DNA from: Colius striatus
Lineage: Eukaryota > Chordata > Aves > Coliiformes > Coliidae
Direction of reading: 5' to 3'
Assembly: GCF_028858725.1 (NCBI RefSeq)
Contig: NC_084768.1
Coordinates: forward strand, 34,068,664-34,132,663
Length of the DNA: 64,000 bases
Under the pieces are notes generated by a model. That model ran no database searches and was not told the DNA's origin. It worked only from the letters and a program-made list of their open reading frames with translations. This document shows, piece after piece, positions 51,222 through 63,100 of the stretch (its first letter is position 1; each line of letters starts with the position of its first letter). The position numbers and the translations under genes were made by a program.

Positions 51222-52030
51222 TATGTACATACAGGAATGTTGCCCATCACTGCTGAAGTGCAGCTGTCTGACTATGACCAGTACCATCTTCAAAGCACCA
51301 GCGGTTTGAGACTGAAAGTATTCATGAGTACTTTGTCATGCCAAGCTCAGAATTCCAATTTACAAACTTTCAACTTGTGCTATTAAAAAGACATAAGAAC
51401 TGAAATAAGAGCATCACAGTGCAATTCTGCAACACAACTGAGACTTGGATCATTTTCATTAGATCTTTTACAATCTTTCATGAGACCAAGTCTATCTCAA
51501 AATACTTCAATGTAAGGCCTCTTAAGAATGTCACACTACATCATCATTCTTCCTTATATTTTCTTCATAAGCCTCTCTCAGGATCAAACACAGAATACTT
51601 TTCTTTCCTTCCAGAATATTTAGAAACACTAAGTCCTGGCCCTAAGGAGATAATAGTATCCTCAGTTTCAGTGAACTTCATGGCATCTAAAGGCAAACCT
51701 ATTCCTCCTTGGTTATGGAGTCGTATTTGTTTTAGTTTTTAAAATAAACCTGAGATTACATAAAACTCTATTATTAATTAATTGAATTATAAAGTACCTT
51801 GGGACTGGCTGCTGGGGTGCTAGATAAGCATGCTGTGTGTGGTCTTGCTTGCCAGTGTTAAAAATACATTAAAGTATCCCAAGTTTATTATTCCACTACA
51901 AAGTCTGTCCTAGTCACAAAAGTAATAGAAACTCTCTAATTTAAAAGATTTGTTTCCTTTGTCTCTCTAAAATGCCACTAAACCATCCCTTCCAAGAGAA
52001 GCAGTTGCATTTGTGCTGAGAACTTTCATA

Positions 52031-52070
52031 CAAAAAAACCAACCAACCCCAAACAAACAAACAAAAAAAA
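52031..52070 (+). repeat. AAAC/AACC simple repeat
   Basis: A-rich tract with CCAACCAACC and AAACAAACAAAC units. Confidence 0.75.
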
Positions 52071-54024
52071 TACAACACACTACCTGGCATCCTCATCTTC
52101 ATGGTTAAAGAGAGGTTAGCACCCCACAGCATGCTGCTACCTGCTGCGTTGGGGCTGATGTGAGGATCGGAATAAACAGGAAAGAGAGATACCTGTATTT
52201 ACCTTTCTCTATTCTAGTACCTTATCTTGGAGTCCTCTACACTTCTGAGAAGCTTCTTGATTCTCACTGACGGATTCTACTACGAATCTACGATGGTCAC
52301 TAGATTCTTACACCAGGACAGCTGTTCGTATTTGAGTATCGTGAAAGAACAGCAGTACTGACGTACTGGACAGGAACTACGGTAAAGGGAAAAATATTAC
52401 CAGGTAGCAATTTCAACGTGAAAGATGACGGCAAATCAAAATAGGTAAAAATTAACAGACGGCAGTGCATCCAAGTACATACTAATTTTATAAAATGTTT
52501 TCACTTTAAATCTAAATCCTTGATAAAAGATGCACAGAGAACAGATTTATTGCATATGGTATGCATGCCTTAATGTAGTGCATTCCTATATTTTATCCTA
52601 TATGGAACACCTAAATAACTACCAGACCTTCACTGTACAACAGGTATTGTAAATTTTTGTTTTAAAGCCTAAACAGTGACACAGTTTGAGTTGTACCTTC
52701 CCATTCCCTGATCACAAAACCCACCTTGCTGCATTTATGTTTGTCAGTCACAAAGGAATCACAGGAATCATTTGTATGGAAAAAAATGGTTACAGTAAAC
52801 TATTTAAACAGTTTGGCTTCTTCAGGGACATTTGGCAGCTGGAACAAGAAAACCAGCAGGGAACAGAGTTCCTTAGACAACAGTGAGAATCATCAGTGAA
52901 TAATTTGGATCAGAAATCAAGAAACTTCATGACATAAAGGAGAACAGACGTGAAGGATTGAAAGCACCATTTTAGGCTTCACAGCTTAGAAGATCAAACA
53001 GTAAGTATCACTTTCTTTCAAACTCATATCTGATTTTTGGAAGAGAGAAAAAAAGGAAGAACTTGGAAAAAGCAACTGCTCTATTACAGGACAGACAGCA
53101 GCCTGCAATTTCACAGATCAACATTTTTGAGCCCATTCTAACCTTTACTGATTTCAAGAGGAGGATTTGCACCCACATTCTTTCCTCTGTTTCCACTTGT
53201 GGGAGCCATTCACATTTCTTCGGAGCTGAAGGCCTGCACCCTTTTGTTAGATTGTTTCATACAACGTCATTTTTTTTCCCCCCTTTTTTTGGTCAATCCT
53301 TTTCTCCCCCAATCTCCTCTCAACCCAAGTATTTTTCTGGCAGAAAAAGGGCAGTTAGAATGGGGGGGATACACAAAGCTCTTGCTAAACTGTGAGAGAA
53401 CGGGACTGCTGGGCAGCAGAGAGAATTGCATGGACAGACAGATGTTAAAGAGTACACAAAATCCAGCAAAGAACAAGCTTTCTGCTTTTTCTACAATTTT
53501 TTTACAAATTTTTTTTTTTAACCAGAAGGAATTAGTTTTGTCTTTTAGGTTTGGTCCATTGTTTATCAGCAAGGGCATATTGGCTACATCACAAGGCTTG
53601 GTCAAGGAAAAAGCTCTTTCATTTAACAGGGCACAGATCTGAAGACAGGAGGATGTCCTGCACCATGTGAGATAACACAGAAATGTGCATAGAACAGAGC
53701 AACAATCCAAGACTGCTTTGCAGGAACAAGAGAGGTAGCAACCCTAATTTTAACAGGGCTTTTCACTGAAGGGAAAGAAGGTCTACAAAAGTCAAATCAG
53801 CTGATTTCAAATGGTTTGCATCCCAGGATGAATCAGGTTACACCGATTTAAGCCCAATTGAATTCAGGCAGGTTTTTTAAACCACAAGAATAAGGACATT
53901 CTTAGTATGTATCAATAATTAAACCAACATATACACAATTAGCAATATCCTACATAATAGTAAACACTTAGCAGCTTGTTTTGGGTTATCCTAGTTAATT
54001 TGTTTAAAAAACAAGCTTAGTAGT

Positions 54025-54030
54025 TTTATT
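54025..54030 (-). terminator. ABCD3: ABCD3 polyadenylation signal (proximal)
   Basis: Reads AATAAA on the - strand (TTTATT on +), about 66 bases after the stop codon. It would give a very short 3' UTR. Mammalian ABCD3 messages have longer UTRs, so downstream signals (for example the - strand AATAAA near 52.54 kb) may also be used. Confidence 0.5.
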
Positions 54031-54095
54031 GTACAATGTCTGCCACCCTGCTACAGAGACTGATGATTACAGGAACTGTGCAGTTCAGTTCATGT

Positions 54096-54173
54096 CTAAG
54101 ATCCAAATTCAACTGTGTCTTCAGTTATTTTCTTGAACTCGTAGTTTCCTCTGCCATCCATATGCAAGTAAAA
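54096..54173 (-). CDS. ABCD3: ABCD3 last exon
   Basis: 25 codons and the stop [19 protein letters not shown] then TEDTVEFGS. The C-terminus is the same as I recall for mammals. Acceptor TATTTCAG. Confidence 0.97.
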   Translation of the reverse strand, partial: FYLHMDGRGNYEFKKITEDTVEFGS

Positions 54174-57100
54174 CTGAAATAAAACAGTATGTTATTAACC
54201 ACCTAAAAATTACCAGGTCGTTTAAGTAGTTTTAATATAAAACCTTAAAGTCAGCTAACCAAAGGGTATGCTTCTCCCACCCCATGCTTCACTAAAATCA
54301 ACTGCCTCTGGAATAAAGTTAAAAACTGGGGTTTTTCATATCAACCATCAGTCTGCTAAAGGTCACACCTAGACTGAGCACTACTATCCTGGGTTTTGTG
54401 ACAACACACTTAAGACACGCATTAATGCCTGTATATTGGTTGAGTACCTTTCCCACACGTAGTCTGTTTGCACAGAAAGTAGTAAAAATAGTAAAATCTT
54501 AGTTTGGAAGCAAACAACTCCACGTATGAGAGATCAGCTTTTTTTAAATGCGTAGATATTGGATACCTTGAAAACAAATCCATGCTGTTCATGGACTCTG
54601 GTTCAAGAAGGCTTTTGAGGCTATGAAGTTAAGAATCTTAGCAAGTCTTTCATATTTTTGAGGCTACTTTTACAGATACGTTTAAGGATTTTTGGTTACT
54701 TTTCCCTTTGTAACTGGAAATGTAAGAATATTTCAAACACTGCAACTGGATTATGAAAGTAAAACCTTTAAACCCCATCCCCCAAAACCAGAAGATGGCC
54801 CATTAGCCTGTAAAATAAGAACATCTTGAACTGTAAAGTCAATTTAATAGCAAGTCAAACAACAAGACCCCCTACAGTTATCCTTTGCAAGACACATACA
54901 TCATGATGTTTCCAGAGTGACTTTCTGTGGGAGACAGTGAAGAGAGTGATGCCAACCTACATGAAGAAAACACACACAATAAAAGTAGTTAATACTTCTC
55001 ATGGATTAGATGTTATTTCTTTTTCAGCATGATATCAGCTGAAGAGGTTTAAATTCATCAACACAAACTTCCAGACTCTACTATTAACAGTATACATATA
55101 TAGCCTTAATATAAGATTTTGCAGTAAAAAAAAAAGGGGGGATTTATCTTTAGTTTCATCATTCTTGGTAAAACGTAGAATGAACCAGGCAAAGGAGGTA
55201 AGGTAGGAAGCAGGTACAACAATAAACCTGGTCATTAAAACAAACCTCCTTTAACAACAACAAAAAAAACCCAAAACACCAAATCACAAAAGCTATTAAT
55301 GAATTACAAACTTAAAGTGACAATTCAAAGGTGAATAATCTTCTTTTGTTTCCTTGCAACTCAATTAATTATGCATTCCTGACAGCAGCACCAAGTAAAG
55401 GACAAAATCTCTCTGATGACAGAACAGGGTACTGTGTTCTTTCAGTAATGACAGCTTAACCAGGAGTTCTATTCTGCAGTAACATGCATTGGCCCCATGG
55501 CAGCAATAACTCTAAAATGTAAAGTACAAACGAACATTCAAGTTATCAGAGTAACAACTACATGCAAAACAGACTTGGAAAAATGTCATGGCATTGATAT
55601 TGTGGTAAATTAGTTCAAGAAATAACGTCTGTTCTTCTGCAGCATCCCCATCTAGTGTTAATTCACTACTACATGTGGCTCCATAAGTTTCCACTTCAAG
55701 TTTCAAGCACATATTTCAGTGGACGCACAGCTTCGCTCATTACCATTCTGATAATACTGCTGCTACACAATTAATGCTATTTCAAGCCCATCTTTCCCAG
55801 GCTAGGAGTGTGAAATTGAATCTCACACACATTTCATATGGCACTGTGTGGAACATGGAATGGCTACAACAGTACAACAGAGAAAAAATAAAACAAAACT
55901 GTATTTAATAGCATCATGTGTTCCTACTGCATTTGGCTTTTCTTATCTCAAAATACAGGGAAATGTTAATTCCCAGCCTTCCACTTGGGTTGCCCTGGCC
56001 AAAAGAAACCTCTGGAACAACAAAGAAGTGTAAAATTTCAGATTATTTGTTCTTCAGTTGACATTCTAAGGGTTTATCTGGAGAAGTAAGGTTACTTAGC
56101 AGTTAGGAAGAGTTCTGATACACAACAATTATTGACTTCTAGTGTGCATGAAGAGTCCCTGCATATCCTTCTAAGCTTTGTTTAAATTGCTTATTTTTAA
56201 CCCACACTAGACAGAAAGGAAGAGTGTACCTTGTATCATTTCAAGCTTCCCCCTAACATACAGAGATATAGTTCTAGAAGCAGCAAGTTTACCTTTCGGC
56301 AGTGGCTGTAAATGTAGCCTTCTACATCAACACTGACTGCACTGGTGCACTCATCCAGAATTGCAAACTGGGGCTTATGGTAGAATAACCTTGCCATCTG
56401 CAATGCAAATCAAAACAATCTGCTGTGGATACAGAACGGCAACCAATACACAGTGTCAGAACTTAAAGAATTTGTGGGAAAAATTTACTGTGGCAAGTGA
56501 ATTTCTTTAACTTGGCACTCACTGAAGCTGGAAAATTGAGAGCTGCATCCCATCTTTAGCTTTTAGAACTTCTGCTTATACAATCAAAGTTTAAAGTGTG
56601 GTAAAAGGTCAATATTTTTCATTAAGTTTTGAGTATAACAAGCACCATTTCAGGTTGTTTTCTTGGTATTCAGACATTTCACATCTTGGGGGCTTCGTAT
56701 GAGTAAAATACCAAACATTTACTAAACAAAAATCACTTACAATTCAGGTCACATTTTTGACCCATATCCTGTATTTAAGTACTTATGCTTTTGAGACATA
56801 CTGCCATTCTCTGTTTTTCTCCCCCGCTGAGTACATCCATCCAATCCTGAACACTATCCCAGCCTCCTTCACGTTCCAAGATGTGACCCAACTGGACGTT
56901 ATCCAAGTACTCCTTCAGCACCTTTTATTGAAAAAGGAATTATAAATACAGCTGAAGTAAACTTAAAGAAATGACTGAAGGAAGTAATAAAAGGCTACAC
57001 TATTATACTGGTGTCTTATCAATCATGATAATTATTGAACTGAAACAAAATGCAGTGGCTGTAAATAGCAGTTTCAGCCAGAAGCATTACTCATCTTAAG

Positions 57101-60100
57101 CAAGATGAAGGATTAATAAACAAATTATCATCACCTGGTCAGAAATCCCTTTCTTTCTCTGATCTTCTAAAGTATCTGGATATATAACTTGATCTCGGAG
57201 CGTTCCAAGAGTCATATATGGTCTCTGGGATAGTTAGAAACAAGAGTATGTCAAATATTTCTAAACACAGTCAAAGTAGGAAGAAAGAGAACAGTATAGT
57301 CCACTGAAATACTTTGTCTCACCTGAGGAACATAGAACAGCTTTCCTCTTACAGGTTTTGTTAAACGCCCACCAAACAGAGGCCATAACTGCAACAAGAA
57401 AACAGTTTGATGAAAAAAAGTCCAGTTACAACAGTACTTTGGATTTTCTCACATTTATTTTAAAAAGTTCCCTTACCTCACCAAGAATACGAAAAAGTGA
57501 GCTCTTCCCACACCCATTTGGCCCACAAATCAGTACGTTTGCACCAGATCGAACCTAAAAATGCAAAATCAACACATTAAAAAGGGCAGTGAGAAAGCAC
57601 TGCTGAAAGCTGCTACAAACACCAAGGCAAGTACATATCCTCTCAGGCTTATACGTTGCACTTTCTGACATTAGAATGAGTAATTTCCAACAACAGTAAT
57701 TTTTTTTTCCAACTAGCTTAGCACCAATTGCTGCTGGAATAAAACACATCTGTACCACTAAAAACTTGTGGTTTTTTTAAATAGCTTATTGGCTTTTTTT
57801 TTAAAAAAGTAGGATGGGTTCCTGGATGACCTGCTCTAGGTGGTCCTGCTCTGGCAGGGGGTTGGACTAGCAAAGGTCCTTTCCAACCCTTAGCTGTGAC
57901 TAGCTTTGTTTGGATGTGAACATACCGTGTAAGTGCCTTTCAGTTTTTGTCTGCACATTTTTTTTATGAACCAGATTACCTCTGAAACAATCACCTTCAC
58001 TTTAAAACTGCGAATGAAAGTTGTTTTCTATGATATTTTAAAGCTTACCTCAAAGTTAAGGTCTTGAATCAAAACGTCTCCATTTGGTGTCACCAAGGGA
58101 ACATGATCAAACCTGTTTGTATTGTAACATTAAAAACAAAAACACCCGCCTGTTGCTTAAAAGCAGTTAAAACTGTACCACTGAATGCTTGCTCTGAGAT
58201 CTAAGGAACAGGGCAAGACTTCAGTAGTACATCATTCCATACACTGTCACAGTTTCCAACTATGGGCAGATAAGGAAAATCTAGAACCAAAACTGGTGCC
58301 TCAGTGTTTAAGAAACACCTACTGACTTTTTTCTTTCCTCTGTATATTTGTTTTCTGAATCTTTCTAAGCCTTTGGACCCAAAGCATCTTCTGGATATAA
58401 ACTTACATTTAAGTGTGCACTTTTTAAACCTGCTAGTGGAAGCATATTCCATTAGTTCTGTGATACACAGCTAATTACTTCCTCCCCTCTTTTTTTCCTT
58501 TTTCCAAAACAAAGTAATAGAAATAGCTGTATCACCTTCTGTCTCTCTTCCTTCACTCACTCCCCTCTACCCCACTACCTGCTTTCCATGTTGACCAGAC
58601 TGACACTATTCGGTCTCTTAAGCAGCTTTATTTTATGCCTTTAAGCAGTACTACTATGTCAATACCATAGCTCCTTAAGACTTAAAGACTAAGGAATTGA
58701 TTGTTACTTGAGCACCTCAATGAACTGTCCAAGCATACACAGATATGAGTGAATATTTTGAAACTGAACACAGACTTTCCCCTGATTTTTACAGCTGAAT
58801 TATTTCATGGAATACAATCTGTAACCAACATATTTCTAAGAAGAAATTTGATATAGTGTTAACAAAATAGCCTGAGAAGTGATATTCCAAAAGGACAGCA
58901 GCAAATGTTACCAAAAAGGTTAAGCCCAGACAGAACATTGTCTTCTGCTAGCATAAGAAGACAGGGCTGACCTACAGAATAGAAATGCCGAATTCTAGCA
59001 AGGTGGAAGTGTTTGTAAATAAACTACAGTACTACAGGAATTGCATATTGTAATAATGTATATTAAAACTTCTATTAATAATGGCAGAGGGAAAGACTTA
59101 AAAGCCAGACTATGTTAAAAATATATGAAATGCGTGGAAACTTTGTAAACATACTTGATAAGGTTATCTGTGTTGATAATTTCTCCAGATCCAGGTATCA
59201 AAGGCAAAGTTTGCTTTTTCTCTGCGTCTTAAATTAAGGAGAAAAAGTATTAAATTAAGGAACACTACAGAGAGATGCACATATTGCATATTAAGTCATA
59301 TCTACCTTTTTCTTGTGATACCATAGTACGCTGATATTTGCCACTATTCAGATCCTTCAGAACCTGCATTAATTCTGTAATTCGAGCTGTGAAACTGAAA
59401 AAACACCAGTAATTAATCTTTAGAAATCCATATAAACTCTAATGAGTACTCTGATAAACGGTCAAAATGGCAGAGTTATTCAACCCAGCATAGAAATAGA
59501 ATGTTTACATTTTAGAGTCGCAATGAGGTTGTCCAGTATTCACAATACTTACAAGAACCTTTTCTTGTAATAGTCAACTATTTGAGACTCTCATATTTTG
59601 GTAAATTGTGAATATGTAATTGATTTATGAGCATTTGACAATGTCCTTTCAATTAAACATTCAAACTGTGTTCTGCTCCTATTCAAATAGGAAATTACTG
59701 GTGGACATAATTGGCAGATCTTCAGATATGTCTTCAGTATAAAATGTTTTAAATTTCTATATGTTTTTAGGGTGATGCAATGAACAAAGCACATAAGCTC
59801 ATTTTAATTCTATAGTCAGTTTCTTAAAACAAGATGAGAAACATCAACAACGTAACTTTAAGAAGATTATTTTACGTAACTGCTATTAAGCTTACCCAGC
59901 CAATCGTGTCATTTCACGGCCTGCAAGGACTATTCTGCCCAAAGCCTGGGACATTCTCAGTAACATTCTTCCACTTTGATAGTAATCCTAGAGCAGAAAA
60001 AAAGTTTCTTTGTGTAGACTAAAAAAAAAAACTCAATTACATTTGGCAAGTTGTTTTAATTCTGTTCCATTTACCTCTAGAAGTTCTGCATGAGTGCTAT

Positions 60101-63100
60101 TCTGATGACGAGGATCAGCCAGGTTCAAAAATGGACGGCTAACAACCAGGTAACCAACCACAGTGGCAAGGTCTGCAGTTTAAGAGCAAATATTAAGCTA
60201 CACACTCATTGAAGCAATAAGAAAAAAATGAGAATTCTCATAAAAAGCTTATCACTTTGCTATTTATATCATTCCACTAGCACCGGACAAACACTTACAT
60301 TTGGCTATGATAGTATCAATGAAACCCATGGAGAACCGGAACAGGATGAAATTATGCAAGTGTTCCACCTGGTAAGTCACAGAAGAAAAAATTTAAAACA
60401 ATGTCAGTACCTGTTTTATTACCTTTTATTATTTTACAGACATTCGATTCCAAACATGGTTAATTTTCAGTAAATCACAAATACATCAACTGCAACTGTG
60501 ACAAGTACTGCCCAGTGTCTCTGCTGGCAAAGACTTGCTCTCAAGACAAAAACAATCTACACTTGAAACTAAGCAGTGAGAAAAGTGAATTAAAAAGGAA
60601 GTGAGTGGCAAGACAAAGATTATTCTAACAGAAGCTTGTGTTCTGTTTATAGCCTACTAATTTATTTTTAAAGCTAAACACTGTAGTAGCACAAACACCA
60701 AGCGACTGTAATTCAATTATAATAATATGTCAAGAATCACCATGACAAAATTAATTGGAGTTTTTCTCACAATGTTTTAACAGATAAAGGAAGTCTTACC
60801 AGTTTACGGAAGGTTTTGTGAATAGTCTGCTTTTCTCTCAAGTTTCCATTATAAAAAGCAATTTCTTCACTAAAAAAATACAACAAACCCACAAAGAATG
60901 GAACTTCATTTTGTTAAAGACAGTCTTTGAAAAAAGTCACCCATAAAACACAGTAATGCAACTCTTTCAGTTACCCTATGAAATAAGTTTGCACTTCTTC
61001 ACAACAGTAGAACATAATCTTATCATGCCCTAGCTACATTTTGTCTTTTTAATTAGGAATACAAAGCAGATATTAATTATTTAATTTAATCTTCATGTAT
61101 CTGCATAAAGATGAAACACTTCTCCGAACTGACAGCATCAGACTTTCCAAATGTATTTTAACATACAGCTTCCATTTACACAACAGGATTACTTTGTCAC
61201 TTATATTTTGCCATCCAGGCAAACCCCTACCTGTTTGTAATAAGCCGTGAGTTGACGTATCTGTACTCCCCTTCATATTTTTGTTCTACAATAGTCATCT
61301 TGCCAATTGGTCTCCTTAAACGTGTAAGGAAAAACCCTGAAATAATCAAGTATGCCATCATACTAGCTGGGCCCTGTGAATATCAGAAGAAAAAAAGCTT
61401 ACAATCTAGATGGTTTCAAATTGCAACATCTGTACCCAAAATGTCCAGAAAGCACGAATCCTTTACTTCTCACCTCCCATGTGTTCATGTTACCAATGCA
61501 ATTACTTTTGCAATTCCCATCATGTTCCTTTTTTGGTGGTGTACGTAGCTTCACTAATTTTACTAATTCAGTCCCCAGATTCCCTTCCCATCCCAGCCTT
61601 CTACTCAAGTTTTTAGCATCACTCAGTGCACTCTGTCCTACCATCCTATTTTAATTCACTAATAATTTCTTAGCCCTTTCTCATTTCCTCTCCTTCATTT
61701 TTACCTACTTCTTTTTCTCTGTATTTGCTACGTTGTCATAGCAGTCAATATTTCAATCCTCTTCCCTTCTTTGATCAATATATTTCCAACACACTTCCTG
61801 CTACTCTCAAGTAGTCCTGGTAGGGATCTCTCATTCTTCTGGATTCTAAGCTTCAGCAGACCAGGGCTCCCAAACAGCATCCTTAACTATTACTGAAATG
61901 TGGCATGGCATAAAACTGAAGGCATATAAACTGCCTGTAATAGCTAAATGTTAGAGAGCATTGCAAAGACATCTGAGACTGGAAAAATTAGGTTCAGACA
62001 AACCTCACTGCAATCTGTTATCTTCCCTGAGACAGGCCCCACAGACAGACATGATACATGACATGAAGAACTCCCCACCCTCTTTCCATCTGGCTGAACA
62101 CAGTGGCTTAAGGCATATGGGGCAATGGCAATAAGCTCTCACCCAGCAGAGCAGGCACGTCTGCTCTGTGACCACCCCAACTGCCCAGGTGCCTCTGTGT
62201 AACAGGTAAAAGGTTCTGCATGTGGAACTGAACAATAACGAGGACAGTGGATCATTCAGCTTGGAGATGTCAAAACAGCCTCCATAAACCAAAGACAGGC
62301 TATTGTCATAGGAGACTCCTTTCCTGAAGGGAACCGACCAGACTCATTTCTTCACTGCCTCCCTGGTACCCAGGCTAAAGATATGAAGAGAAAACTTCCT
62401 ACCCTGTTACAGTCCTCAGATTATTATCCATTATCGCTTTTTCAGGTAGGCAGTGATAGAGGCAGTGATAGTCCTCCTGTACTCGGCACTGGTGAGGCTG
62501 CACCTCAAATACTATGTTCAGTTTTGGGCCACTCACTACAAGAAGGACATTGAGGGGCTGGAAGTGTGTCCAGAGATGGGCACCAGAGCTAGGGAAGGGT
62601 CTGGAGAACAAGTCTTAAAAAGAGCAGCTGACACCTACCTCACTAAAACTTCTTTTCAAGTAGTTGTAGAGAGCAAGGTTCAGCCTGGAGAGAAGGAGGC
62701 TCAGGGGAGACCACCTTGCTCTCCACAACTACATGAAAAGAAGTTGTACTGAGGGAGGTGCCAGTCTCTTTGCCCAAGTAACGAGTGATGTGACAAAAGG
62801 ACATGGACTGGACATTAGGAAAAATTGTTGCACCAAAAGGGTTGCCAGGCAGTGGCACAGGCTGCCCAGGGAAGCGGTTGAGTCATCGTCCCTGGAGGTA
62901 TTTAAAGGACGTATAGAATTGATATTAAAGAACATGGTTTAATACTGCTAGGTTGACAGTTAGATTTGATGGTCTTAAAGGTCTTATCCAAACTAAAAAA
63001 GTCTATGATTCAACATGTCTCAAAGCTACTTATTGTCAAATCCTGAATATTTTTTATAATGCATCATTTTTCTAAGCTGATATTTACTTCTGAAATGATT

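Larger units (their letters stand above)
45866..54024. other. Intergenic DNA between convergent F3 and ABCD3
   Basis: About 8 kb without a supported exon. It holds a CR1 3'-end relic at 50.37 kb, a possible ancient repeat at 51.18 kb and an AAAC simple repeat at 52.03 kb. Open frames of 139 and 147 codons (near 50.9-51.3 and 53.2-53.7 kb) have no recognisable features; the latter overlaps an equally long frame on the other strand. Confidence 0.5.

Noticed and set aside
53199-53710. 147-codon frames on both strands near 53.2-53.7 kb
   Set aside because: They overlap across T-rich and C-rich runs, have no domains and lie in the gap between two converging genes.
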